Source: Lineolata rhizophorae
Taxonomy: Eukaryota; Ascomycota; Dothideomycetes; Lineolatales; Lineolataceae
Direction of reading: 5' to 3'
DNA length: 64,000 nt
Assembly: GCA_010093515.1 (NCBI GenBank)
Contig: MU001671.1
Span: 71,429 to 135,428, forward strand
This document shows positions 1-10,467 of the stretch, in pieces (within the stretch, counting starts at the first letter, position 1; each line of letters starts with the position of its first letter). Made by a program: the position numbers and the translations under genes. The notes under the pieces are model-generated. The model did no database searches. It was not told where the DNA came from and saw nothing but the letters and a program-made list of their open reading frames with translations.

Positions 1-874
1 CGCGTCCCTGAGACACTCGATGGGTTGAGACACTCGGTGGGTGATTACGTTATATGAATAGTAATACTATTACTCGAGCATATAAATCAGGTCTCGTACC
101 AGATTAATTGAGTAAAGATATCCTATAATAGCGTACTACCTATAAGGGTAGGTTAGAGGCCTACAAAATAGGTAGGGAGCAAAAAAGCGATCCTATGTGA
201 ACTAGCTATCGTCATCGCGTGTAGTCTAAGCTCCTAAATGTCCAAACGGGAGCCGTAAGAGAAGAGAGTATTCACTTCATAAGTTAAGAACCAGGCCGAA
301 TAGTAGCAATAATAAGGACCTCCGCACCTTGAAGCATCTTAATAGAGCCCCTAAGCTCGCGTGGACGCTTACAACCGTAGTAGTAGGGTAAGGGGAGAAG
401 TTGCCTTCCCGCGACTGCCGTTCCCGGAAGTTATTACCCGCCTAAGCGGACGGGAAAGAAGTCCCATCGCTCCTACCACTCTGGAGTAACCTAGAACAAC
501 CGAGGGAAGCGAACGCGCACGTTGAGCCTCGCACGCCTACAAAAACCCTTCTTATCTCTCTACCACAACTCCTATCCCGTCTGTCTTTCTATTACAACAC
601 CACGGACGCATCCTACATCGATTGTCGCTTATCAAAAATTCAAAGCGATCGGCTGTTCGTTTTCTCTACAACCTAGTTTCTATCGAGACTTATCTTTCCG
701 GCGTCCGTACGGCGGATTTGCTGGCAAGCTTTCTTCGTTTTCGTTCTAATCTGCTCTTCAGCCGTCGTCTCTCCTAAGCTTCGCACCACCGCTCGTACGT
801 CTTCGATCCTAAGGTCTAGTAAACTCATCTTATCGTCTATCGTCACCGAGTCGTAAACTTCAACGCTATCCGTT
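1..874. other. Gene-free left edge of the window
   Basis: I see no recognisable coding region. The stretch is lower in GC than the housekeeping block to its right and rich in TA steps and short tag/cta-type words. A 75-codon open frame at 522-749 matches nothing I know and lies where the 5' flank of the next gene should be. The end of the stretch presumably holds that gene's promoter and leader. An in-frame TAA at 854-856 fixes its first usable ATG. Confidence 0.5.
9..42. repeat. Two adjacent 17-bp direct repeats
   Basis: The unit TGAGACACTCGRTGGGT occurs at 9-25 and again at 26-42 with one mismatch (A versus G). It may be the end of a longer tandem array cut by the window edge. No function can be assigned. 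Confidence 0.75.
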
Positions 875-2546
875 ATGACTTCCGGTTATTCGACTTTCTA
901 TAATCCTAATGAGTTCCTTCACCCGACTCGTATAGGCATCGGAATGCCTCGCGCCGAGAACCCTTGGCAAACTTGGGCCGACGAGTTGAAGGCTACTACC
1001 GAGCTGCCCCCGATCATGCGGCTAGCTGCAATTCGCGAGGATAACAAGATCTATGCGTTTTCCGAGAACCATACCATGATTGTAATTCGTTCTCACGCCG
1101 TTTTCGTCTGGAACCATGAGAATACCGCCGCTATATGGCGCGACCAGGTAGGCATGGAGCAGTATACAATAATTGTCTAGAAAATAAGGAACAGAGCTTA
1201 CTACGTTTAACTAGGTTGATCCCAAGCAACCCAATGAATTGGGCTGGCATATCCATCGTCTTGAGGAAAAGCGCCACAGCACTGGAAACAAGTACCAGAG
1301 GAACCAGGTTCTCGAAGCCGATATTCGCTATAGTAATACCGTCCGCTGCCCTAAAGATGATCTTAACTTCAAGCCGCTGGCCCACACCGCCTATGTAAAG
1401 CACATGAAGGTGGCTGATTTCGAACAAATCTGGTACATGGCCGTTGCCAAGATTCGGGCCTTGCATCAAGACCTGCGTCAGCGCTTCACTAACGGGTTCA
1501 TCGGCCTTGATGACGTCGTCCATAACCGTGGTTATTGGGCCAACGACACTGATTCGCCTTGCATCGTTCGCGACACGATCTTCAGTCTAGTCGATGCATA
1601 CTTCGAGATTACTAACCCTAGGATCATTAAGCGCCTTGATATGGCCGTCGCTAAGAGTCGTAATACGGCTTCAGTTCCTCGGCCTCTCAATATGTGGGGT
1701 GAAGAGATTATCGAACTCGAGCTCTGCCCCAAGCTCAAGTGCCTCGAGGAGGGTCCTAACGCAGGCAACGCCCGCGGTATCTGGGACGTTGCAGAAGTTC
1801 CTCCGGCTATCATCGTGGCTATAGTAGTCGGGAGCCATCGTCCAATACATAAGGCCCAAGCTCGCAGTCGCGACAAGGTGGATAAGACTAGAGAGAGGAA
1901 GTTTAAGAAGTTGGCCGACCACTTTGATCCAACCCGGGCCCAGGATAATAAAGCCCAACATTGGCAAGAGCAGTGTAAACAGAATAGATACACCTGCCCG
2001 ATATCCTGCGGTTACCTCGTCGAGTATACTTCGCTACTAGACCACCGTTGCCGTTGCATAAAGCTGAGGGAGTTAGAAGAACAATTTGACCAAGAGATGG
2101 AGGAGCAACTTACACGGGAGACAGTCGAGCACGCCGAATACCAGCAGGCGTTACAAAAGTCGATCGACGAGGAAATCGAAATCGCGTGCCAGGAAGGCGT
2201 TATTAACGGCATTACGCGGCTCCAAGTCACATCCGCCGACATCGACTATGATCCGGAGCTCTCCGAAGAGAAGGAGACGCTCGACATGTTAATCGCCAAA
2301 AGGCGGCGCCAAAACGGCCTTAACGACAGCCGACCTCTCCGCCAGCGCGAGCAACCGCGTCCGCAGGCCACCAAAGCTATCAAGGGTAACCCGGACAAGA
2401 ACAAGCCCTTGCCCAAGTTGCCGGCCGAGGAGCCTTCCGCCTGGGGCTCCTCGACCGGCCGCAAGCGGAAGACGGCCTCGAGGAGGCAGAAGATCTTCGG
2501 GGCCATCGGCCCAAAGTTGTTCTCCCTGCGCCGCCGCTTCTCCTAA
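875..2546 (+). CDS. Unrecognised two-exon gene, 534-aa protein with a Cys/His cluster and basic tail
   Basis: I do not recognise this protein. Exon 1 is 875-1147 and exon 2 is 1215-2546. They are separated by a 67-bp phase-0 intron (GTAGGC donor, TTTAACTAG end) that removes an in-frame stop and joins two open frames. The ATG at 875 is the first after an in-frame TAA 21 bp upstream. The product has a Trp-rich N-terminal third, a cluster around residues 352-372 with order C-x3-C-x12-H-x-C-x-C that could bind zinc, an acidic, Glu-rich probable coiled coil at about 375-425, and a Lys/Arg-rich tail (about 505-534) suggestive of nuclear or nucleic-acid association. It sits alone in lower-GC DNA next to hsp90. 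The intact 534-codon frame argues for a functional or recently functional gene. It may be lineage-specific or carried by a mobile or repeated segment, which cannot be decided here. Confidence 0.6.
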
Positions 2547-3954
2547 GAGGGCGGCGTACGCCCCTTCAGCGCCGATAAGGCGCCGTCGGTATCTATATCT
2601 TTTTGCTCTTTCAACAAGAGCAAGAACCAATAATATGTAATTCTGGGAAAAGGTAACCCAGTTAAAACCTTCCGGTCGACCTTAACTTCGGCATGCTTTC
2701 TTTTTTTAAAGAACAGTTAAATCGAAAGGATTATAAAAGTTTTAAAACCCGGCCGATTAAAGTGCACTTGTGAAATCAACGTAATATTACCCGCAAGTCT
2801 CAAATGAACAGCATGGACGAGGTGAGGTTATCGACCCTTGGCACGACTTCCAGGGGAAGCAGGCGGTGTTATCTTATCAGATCCGACCTCGGCATGGCGC
2901 AGAAAGCTCTCTCCGGAGAACTCAACGCTGCAAAAGCCCGAGCTCCACAGGATGGCACTACCTAGGTAGATTCAAACTCGAAACGGAGTAGTCTGCAGTT
3001 ATTACTGGCTGATAGGCTGGAGAATATCTAGATATTGCCAGCTTGGGCGAATTACCAAGTACATAATGCACCTAGGTACGCAGTAGGTAGACACGGCTGG
3101 CAACCCTCGGTCGTTGTCAACATGAGGGCGCAACCAAGGGACCAAATTGAATACATATTCATTTCGAACTCCTACGTATGTACTCTGTAGATATGACCGG
3201 TTTGATATCTAGGCGGCTAGGAGACGAGGCAGCTGGAACGCGAGGCGGAGAAGGGTAGAATTTTCTAGCAGAAACTGGGTCTTGCACTACGGCTAGCGAG
3301 GCTGAGGCTGGTAAAGCGAGGCTGCCGCTAGTCGGAAAGCAAGAGGCAGGCTGCCGCGTCACGACGCGAGCTCGCTTTCAGAAGACGCGCGCGATAGAGG
3401 AAGCTAAGAAGAGAAAGAAGAGCGACGGAGCGCGGCAGCGGTTGCTTGTGGGATTTGAGAAATTTCCTTTACGGGCTGCTCAGAGCGAGCTCGCAGCTGT
3501 GCGTGGTGGGCACTTGTCGCGGCCGTGGGGTTGCCCTGTTCGGCGCTAGCGCGGTTGCTGGGCGGCGGCACAGGCCCGGGCTTGGCGGATGAAGGCTGTC
3601 GAATCGCATGGAAACACCAGAACTTTCGCCGCCTACAGCCTCAACTCACATAAAGCCTTTACTGCTCGCCGGCTCTGTTTGCTTCGTCAAATCTTCCCGC
3701 AAGCTCTCACCTTCAAACCTAGCGCACGCGTCGCTGGCTCTACAGACAGCAAAGCTCTTCGAATCAACCGCCCGCTAAGATACTCTCCCTTCCACTTGTA
3801 AGTTTGTCTTCGTCCCGCCGCCCAGGTAGCCGCAAACGCTGCCTGCAGAGGTCGCTCAAAATACAAATTCGCGCCCGCCTACTCGTTCCATCGTAGATCT
3901 AACGCCCATCCTTTTGCGACAGCTTCCTTTTCGATCCGCGCGCCCTTAATCATC
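2547..3954. other. Intergenic region upstream of hsp90
   Basis: The left part (to about 3150) is AT-richer, with T and A runs and short CCTAGGTA-type words. The right part (about 3360-3954) becomes GC-rich and then pyrimidine-rich just before the hsp90 ATG, as expected for a strong fungal promoter and 5' UTR. A 70-codon frame at 3589-3801 lies in the probable leader and matches nothing I know. Confidence 0.5.
3459..3627 (+). promoter_or_regulatory. Candidate heat-shock elements of hsp90
   Basis: Two GAAnnTTC dimers, the core of a heat-shock factor site, lie at 3459-3466 and 3620-3627. They are about 490 and 330 bp upstream of the hsp90 start. A third GAA at 3611 is one base out of the 5-bp register. 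HSF control of cytosolic Hsp90 genes is well established; assigning these particular sites is inference. Confidence 0.35.
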
Positions 3955-6117
3955 ATGTCTGCGGAAACCTTCGAGTTTCAAGCTGAGATTTCTCAGCTCC
4001 TCTCCCTCATCATCAACACTGTCTACTCCAACAAAGAGATCTTCCTGCGAGAGCTCATCTCCAACGCATCCGATGCCCTTGACAAGATCCGCTATGAGGC
4101 TCTCTCAGACCCTAGCAAGCTTGACTCGTGCAAGGACTTGCGCATCGACATCATTCCCGACAAGGCGTCTAAGACCCTCACCATCCGCGACACAGGTATC
4201 GGCATGACCAAGGCTGTAAGTACCATCCTCGCGGTGTTGCGATCTATGACTCATCACTAACCTTCTCTGTAGGATCTCGTCAACAACCTCGGCACCATTG
4301 CTCGCTCTGGCACGAAGCAGTTCATGGAGGCGCTTAGCGCCGGCGCCGATATTTCCATGATTGGCCAATTCGGTGTCGGTTTCTACTCTGCCTACCTCGT
4401 TGCCGACAAGGTGACCGTCGTCTCGAAGCATAATGATGACGAGCAGTATGTCTGGGAGTCCAGCGCTGGTGGCACTTTCACCATCAGCCCGGACACTGAG
4501 GGTGAGCCTCTTGGCCGCGGTTCGAAGTTCATCCTCCATCTCAAGGATGAGCAGATCGACTACCTCAACGAGAGCAAGATCAAGGAGGTTGTGAAGAAGC
4601 ACTCCGAGTTCATTTCCTACCCCATCTATCTCCACGTCCTCAAGGAGACCGAGAAGGAGGTCCCAGATGAGGAGGCTGAGGAATCCAAGGAAGAGGACGA
4701 GGAGAAGAAGCCCAAGGTCGAGGAGGTTGATGACGAGGAGGAGGAAAAGAAGAAGAAGACGAAGAAGGTTAAGGAGAGCAAGATCGAGGAGGAGGAGCTC
4801 AACAAGACCAAGCCCATCTGGACCCGCAATCCTCAAGACATTTCCCAGGAGGAGTACGCTTCCTTCTACAAGTCGCTGTCCAATGACTGGGAGGACCACC
4901 TTGCCGTCAAGCACTTCTCGGTCGAGGGTCAGCTTGAATTCCGTGCTATCCTGTTCGTTCCCAAGCGTGCTCCTTTCGATCTCTTCGAGTCGAAGCGCGC
5001 CAAGAACAACATCAAGCTCTATGTCCGCCGCGTCTTCATCACGGACGATGCCACCGACCTGATTCCTGAGTGGCTTGGCTTCATCAAGGGCGTTGTCGAC
5101 TCTGAGGATTTGCCGCTTAACCTTTCTCGGGAGACTCTTCAGCAGAACAAGATCATGAAGGTGATTCGCAAGAACATCGTCAAGAAGACCCTTGAACTCT
5201 TCAATGAGATTTCCGAGGATCGCGACCAATTCGAGAAATTCTATAGCGCCTTCAGCAAGAATATCAAGTTGGGTATTCACGAGGACTCTCAGAACCGTCA
5301 GTCGCTTGCCAAGCTTCTCCGCTTCCACTCCACCAAGTCCGGAGACGATGTCACCTCGCTCACCGACTATGTGACCCGCATGCCGGAGCACCAGAAGCAG
5401 ATGTATTACATCACTGGAGAGTCTCTCAAGGCCGTCCAGAAGTCGCCCTTCCTTGATTCGCTCAAGGAGAAGGGCTTTGAGGTTCTCTTCCTTGTCGACC
5501 CGATCGATGAGTACGCCTTCACTCAACTCAAGGAGTTCGATGGCAAGAAGCTTGTCGATATCACCAAGGACTTTGAGCTCGAAGAAACTGAAGAGGAGAA
5601 GAAGAAGCGCGAAGAGGAGGAGAAGGAGTTCGAGAACCTCGCCAAGAGCCTTAAGAACGTGCTTGGGGACCGTGTGGAGAAGGTTGTCGTCAGCCACAAG
5701 CTCATTGGCTCCCCTTGTGCCATTCGTACCGGCCAGTTCGGCTGGTCCGCCAACATGGAGCGCATCATGAAGGCGCAGGCTCTTCGCGACACCTCGATGA
5801 GCAGCTACATGAGCTCCAAAAAGACATTCGAGATCTCGCCCAAGTCGCCTATCATTCGCGAGCTGAAGCGTAAGGTCGAGGCTGATGGTGAGGAGGACCG
5901 CACTGTTAGGAGCATCACGACGCTGCTGTTCGAGACGTCGCTGCTCGTGTCTGGCTTCACCATTGACGAGCCCGTGAGTTTCGCCGAACGCATCCACAAG
6001 CTTGTCTCGCTGGGTCTCAATGTCGATGAAGAGGTGGAGACGGCCGAGGAAAAAACTGATGCCGAGGCGGCGCCTGCCGAGGGTGCTGGCGAGAGCGCCA
6101 TGGAGGAGGTTGACTAA
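3955..6117 (+). CDS. hsp90: Cytosolic Hsp90 chaperone
   Basis: This is the ATP-dependent Hsp90 chaperone of cytosol and nucleus, which matures kinases, transcription factors and other clients. Exon 1 is 3955-4215 and exon 2 is 4273-6117, with a 57-bp phase-0 intron directly after the GIGMTKA motif of the ATP lid region. The 701-residue product has the usual size. It shows the N-terminal GHKL ATPase ([20 protein letters not shown] around residues 23-42, DTGIGM around 79), the charged Glu/Lys linker at about 220-265, the middle domain with the catalytic-loop region [12 protein letters not shown], and the C-terminal dimerisation domain. It ends in MEEVD, the TPR-cochaperone docking tail that marks the cytosolic form. 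Candidate heat-shock elements lie upstream. Identity is essentially certain. Confidence 0.98.
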
Positions 6118-7747
6118 AGAATCTTTTATGACCATTGCCGAACACGACTTGGGCTCCAAGTAATGGGCGTTAATGGCTTAGGGTTTTAGTTTTGCTCTTC
6201 CATGCGAGATGCTTCTTTTTCCTCTTCTAAAAGCTCTGAAGAGCCCTTCCTAGCTGGGTGGTATTACACACAGGTGGATGGAGGTTTGCATTAGAATTCA
6301 GGCGTCTGAGCGGTGAGAATGGACGATGGTTTCTTCATCCAATCTCAGTACTTTTACTCGAGTATGGATGAACCATTCTCTCCGGCTATGTACGATTCTG
6401 CACGGCTCTAGGATTTCCTGGGAGTGAGAGATTAGGTAGTCTAATAAAAGTGATTCATAATACTTTTTAACTTTGCTGTGCCTTCTGTGTTTAGAGTGAG
6501 TCAATTCTAGTGGGGTGAATCTTGAATGACATCCATGTTTAGAGTTAGCTTAACAGTTGAAGTTAACCATTTACAGACATCTTTATCGTTATGCATTTGC
6601 CTTTGACGGATGTCATTGCTGTAAAGTCTGCCAGCATCTCGCGGGTGAGACTTCCCGAGGCGCATCCTAATCGTTTCCGGAAGAAAGGCAGATTCAGTGC
6701 TCCATTCATCGTTCTATCTCCCACTCAATAAGACCAGGCCCGAAGCTAGCTCTATGTCTCAGTAAGCTACTTTGTGGGGCGGTCATTGAAAATCGGTTGA
6801 ACGCACTGGAACCATGGTTCAGAGTGTAGGAAAGATTGATTAAAGAGACTAAAGAAGCATCGCAACTCTTCATCTAGACTGAGATTGGGAGCTCTCTTCT
6901 GAGCATCTATTGAAATTCAATTCTACGACGGCCAAATTGGTATTAAGTACAAGAGCTGAAAAGTTCAAATACCTTTATATCTGACTCTGTTGACCAGCAT
7001 TATCAGCAATATCCCTAAGATATAGAACAGGATACCTAGGAATTTCAATGGGTAGACAAGTATCGTTTGGCAAAGCACCGCCGCTTCCAGAATTTCCTAT
7101 AGAATCCTGACAGAGCAGTTGGGCGGGACGGAGAACGATCAATATCCAGCTTCCCATATTCTTACAGATGGAGCGTCGTTGACAAAGCCAAAACTGGTCA
7201 TGTCATCTAGAGGTCATACCTTGGAACTGCCATGTGCAAGTTGGTTGTCTGCGTCGTCGGCGACTTGGCGGTAGAATCAATTTTAACACACACAATACAT
7301 TATCCTAGAAAATGATGTGGTCTTCAATAAATTTCCTTTATACTCCGCCATAATCGTTCCTCAACTGTGGAACCATGATACTGCATTTAGAATGTTCATG
7401 GGCAGCTTTCCCCAAATTTCGGCGTGGGCGACCTTTGGTCGAAGCTTTTAATCATGATCATAATTGTTTCCTGCGGCGAGAGAAGCTGTCGACATGATCT
7501 TGCTTTGCATCTTTCCGTTTTTATTTTCTATCTCTAGAGTAAGCCGTCACACGCAAACGTTAACTTTTTTGTCGCAAATCCATCATTTACCATCCTTGTC
7601 ACACCTCAATAGAGCAATAACGTGGGATCTTTGGGGTATCTATTGTACAAGTCCCAACAGAACATACATCGCACCACAGAATCTATTCGCATCTAAGCCA
7701 GAAAAAAAAAAAAGGAAAATCGCAGCACATATTCTCCACGAAATCTT
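6118..7747. other. 1.6-kb intergenic region between convergent hsp90 and MetRS genes
   Basis: Both neighbours end into this stretch, so it holds two 3' UTRs. It is AT-richer than the genes. An imperfect inverted repeat (6315-6340 against 6366-6380) could fold as a bulged hairpin, and an A run at 7703-7714 precedes the MetRS stop. The small open frames (60-70 codons, plus the 5' half of a frame starting at 7464) look random. No gene is supported. Confidence 0.5.
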
Positions 7748-9697
7748 TCACGAAGTCTGCAACGTTGCCTGTTTAACTCCCTCCTCTACCTCTTCGATTC
7801 CCGTCTTCGGATTGGCCAAACTCTGGGCTCCCCCCTTCTCCACCGCCTCGACGCTCTTCCCCTCCACTGCCGCCTCCGCCGCCGCCTTCTTCTTTTTCTT
7901 TTCCTCTTCCTTCCGCTTCTTTTCGGCCTTCTTGGCGGCCACCTGCGCCGCCTTCTCTTCCCTAGCTTTCCTCGCCTCATCACCTCCGAACATCTCCCTC
8001 CACTGGTCCACCTTCTCAGGCTTGATTGCTGAGAAAAGATATGCCGCTTTACCGATCCTGTGACCTGGCTTGACGCTACCTGGCGTCCACTCATTTGGGA
8101 TCTGTAGTAGGGGGACGTCGAGCTGCGCGAGCATGGACTCGGCCGTCGCCGGCATGTACGGGGCGACGAGCGAGGAGAGCAAGTGCACGTGATTAATCGC
8201 TGTGCCGACGACGGCGGCGCAGTGCTGCGGCTGCGATTCCGCGAGCTTGTTGTCTAGCTTGTGGTCTTGGAGGAGCTTGTTGCCTAGATAGGAAATATAC
8301 AGAGCGCGCTGGAGGCCGGCCTTTAGCTTGACAGCATCAAGATCGGCAATGTACTGAGCTAGTCCTTCGTTGGTGTCCTTGATATGTTGAGCGATAGCAC
8401 CATCCTCGTCCGTATACGACTTATAGTCCGGCACGACGCCGTCGTAGACCTTGGAGTTGACGAATTTTACGATACGGTTTACCAAGTTACCGAGATTTTT
8501 GAGGAGTTCGTTGTTGTTGGCGTCGACAAAGCGGGCCCACTCAAACTCGGAGTCGGAACTCTCCGGCCGGTGGGATAGAAGGTAATAGCGCCAAACGTCG
8601 GCGGGAACGCCTGTATCTTTCGCGTTGTTGCCGAAGACGCCGATGCCGCGGCTTTTAGAGAACTTTCCCTGCTCGTATTTGAGGTACTCGGTCGTGGATA
8701 GGTGGTACAGCATGGTCCAGGTGTCGCCAGTGCCTATCTGTGAGGCTGGAAACATGACCGAGTGAAAGGGCACATTATCCTTGCCCATGAATTGGTATAG
8801 CTTGACATTGTCCGGATTGCGCCACCATCGCTCCCACTCATCGGTGTAGTTGGCCGAGATAGACACGTACCCGATCGTCGCATCAAACCAGACGTATAGC
8901 ACCTTGTCCTCGTATCCCGGCAATGGCACCGCCGTGCCCCATTTGAGGTCGCGCGTGATAGCGCGTGGCTTCAGGCCCTCATTGAGCCATTTCTCTGTGA
9001 TGCTGGCTCCGTTGAAGCTCCACGCGCCCTTCTTACTCGACTCGCGGCTCCACTTCTCCACCACCGGCTGCAGCTTGTCAAGCAGGATGAAGATATGTCG
9101 CGTCTCGCGCGGCGTCGGCGACGCCCCGTCCAGCTTGCACCGCGGCTCGATCAGGTCGAGCGGGTCCAGCACGTGTCCACACTTGTCGCACTGGTCGCCG
9201 CGGGCGTCTTCGTAGCCGCACAGTGGGCACGTGCCCTCAACGAAGCGGTCCGCCAAGAAGCTATTGTGCTTCTCACAGAAAGGCTGGACCGTGACACGCT
9301 CTTCAAGGTAGCCATGCTTGTGCAACTTGGTGAAGATGTCCTGCGCAATGTCGGTCTGCTCCTGGGTTGGCGTCCGCCCGAAAATGTCGAAACCGATGTT
9401 GAACCATTCGTACACCTCCGAGTGCAGCGCGTAGTACTTGTCGCATAGCTGCTGCGGTGTTAGGTTCTCTTCAATGGCCTTCGTCTCGGTCGCAGTGCCG
9501 TATTCGTCGGTGCCGCACACGAAGAGCGTGGGATGTCCGCGGGCCCGACAGTAGCGGGCGAAGACGTCGGCCGAGAGCACGCTGCCGATGATGTTGCCAA
9601 GGTGGGGCACGTTGTTAACGTAGGGCAGGGCCGACGTGATCAGGATGTTCTGCTTTCCTTCCTGGGGGAGAACTTTGTGGACGGGAGGAGACGCCAT
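7748..9697 (-). CDS. MES1: Cytosolic methionyl-tRNA synthetase
   Basis: This class Ia synthetase charges tRNA-Met in the cytosol. The chosen start at 9697 gives 649 aa. The Rossmann fold carries the HIGH-type HLGN at residues 32-35. A zinc knuckle (C-x2-C ... C-x2-C) spans about 157-173, and the KMSKS-type loop KFSKS is at 345-349. The anticodon-binding helical region follows, and the protein ends in a Lys/Glu/Ala-rich tail. No tRNA-binding EMAP-II domain is visible at the C terminus and no GST-like domain at the N terminus. The open frame continues upstream to an ATG at 9829. That extension overlaps a probable 5' UTR intron (9790-9708: GTGAGT donor, CACTAAC branch site, CGCAG acceptor), so I prefer the inner ATG. 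The gene is divergent from LTO1. Confidence 0.95.
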   Translation of the reverse strand: MASPPVHKVLPQEGKQNILITSALPYVNNVPHLGNIIGSVLSADVFARYCRARGHPTLFVCGTDEYGTATETKAIEENLTPQQLCDKYYALHSEVYEWFNIGFDIFGRTPTQEQTDIAQDIFTKLHKHGYLEERVTVQPFCEKHNSFLADRFVEGTCPLCGYEDARGDQCDKCGHVLDPLDLIEPRCKLDGASPTPRETRHIFILLDKLQPVVEKWSRESSKKGAWSFNGASITEKWLNEGLKPRAITRDLKWGTAVPLPGYEDKVLYVWFDATIGYVSISANYTDEWERWWRNPDNVKLYQFMGKDNVPFHSVMFPASQIGTGDTWTMLYHLSTTEYLKYEQGKFSKSRGIGVFGNNAKDTGVPADVWRYYLLSHRPESSDSEFEWARFVDANNNELLKNLGNLVNRIVKFVNSKVYDGVVPDYKSYTDEDGAIAQHIKDTNEGLAQYIADLDAVKLKAGLQRALYISYLGNKLLQDHKLDNKLAESQPQHCAAVVGTAINHVHLLSSLVAPYMPATAESMLAQLDVPLLQIPNEWTPGSVKPGHRIGKAAYLFSAIKPEKVDQWREMFGGDEARKAREEKAAQVAAKKAEKKRKEEEKKKKKAAAEAAVEGKSVEAVEKGGAQSLANPKTGIEEVEEGVKQATLQTS

Positions 9698-9948
9698 GGC
9701 CGCAATGCTGCGAGGAGGCAGGAGTCCAAGGACGAGGAAGAGGGGACGGGAGGTTAGTGGGCTGCGGGGCGGACTCGAGGCCTGACTCACCGGGGCCAAG
9801 CGCGGCCGCGGCAACTGTGGCGCGACCACTTGTGACGCGACCCCTTGTGGCGCCTAGCGCACGCCCTGCCCTTGGGCCGACCATCGACCTCTTTGCCCGC
9901 GCCTCCTAGCACCACACAACAAAAGGCTTCGCCCGATATAGCTGCACC
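9698..9948. promoter_or_regulatory. Shared MetRS/LTO1 intergenic region with a 5' UTR intron
   Basis: About 250 bp separate the two divergent start codons. On the minus strand an 83-bp intron (9790-9708) with donor, CACTAAC branch and CAG acceptor sits 10 bases before the MetRS ATG, so the MetRS transcript must start to the right of 9790. The two promoters therefore overlap or lie within about 150 bp. Co-regulation of the pair is inference. Confidence 0.55.
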
Positions 9949-10467
9949 ATGGAAGACGACCCTTTCGACGAGCTCCTCGGCCTCGAGGACCGCTTCTACC
10001 GCGAAGGCTACGACCTCGGCGTCGCCGACGGCTCCCGCGCCGGCCGCGTCGAGGGCCGCATGCTCGGCCTAGAAAAGGGCTTCGAAAAGTACGCTGCTAT
10101 GGGCGCGCTCCACGGGCGGGCCGCCGTGTGGAGTGCGCGGCTGCCACGGCGCAATGAAGAGCGTGAATCGAAGCCGCTGTCGCCACTGCTGCCAAACGCC
10201 CGTCTTGAAAAGCACATCCGGACACTTAACGAACTGGTGGAGCCAGCGAGTTTGCCGACTTCTAACACGGAGGATGCGGTCGAGGAGTTCGACGAGCGGC
10301 TCAAGAGGGCCGACGCCAAAGCAAAGGTCGTTGAAAATATCATCGGCGAAAAGAATTTGCCCAGTGGTGCGAACGATGGTTCCAGTGGGGCGGCAAAGCC
10401 GATAAGAGGAGTCAAGCTGAGCGGCGCGAAGTCGACGGAACGAAACATGGAGGATTTTGGGCTTTGA
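9949..10467 (+). CDS. LTO1: Lto1-type Yae1-domain adaptor for Fe-S protein maturation
   Basis: The 172-aa product has the deca-GX3 motif of the Yae1/Lto1 family: seven glycines exactly four residues apart at 20, 24, 28, 32, 36, 40 and 44. In yeast, Lto1 with Yae1 links the cytosolic iron-sulphur targeting complex to the ABC protein Rli1, a ribosome recycling factor. The remainder is a low-complexity, Ser/Ala-rich tail. Known adaptors and clients can end in a [LIM]-[DES]-[WF] tripeptide. This protein ends Met-Glu-Asp-Phe-Gly-Leu, so a similar element is present but not terminal. The single-exon gene is divergent from MetRS. Family assignment is strong; Lto1 is preferred over Yae1 because of the short length and the N-terminal position of the motif. 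Confidence 0.85.
   Translation: MEDDPFDELLGLEDRFYREGYDLGVADGSRAGRVEGRMLGLEKGFEKYAAMGALHGRAAVWSARLPRRNEERESKPLSPLLPNARLEKHIRTLNELVEPASLPTSNTEDAVEEFDERLKRADAKAKVVENIIGEKNLPSGANDGSSGAAKPIRGVKLSGAKSTERNMEDFGL

Noticed and set aside
3589-3801. 70-codon frame upstream of hsp90
   Set aside because: It lies in the likely promoter/leader and has no conserved features.
4105-6159. 684-codon minus-strand open frame across hsp90
   Set aside because: It is the exact antisense of a strongly conserved, codon-biased Hsp90 gene and is Leu-rich without any domain; a known by-product of third-position GC bias.
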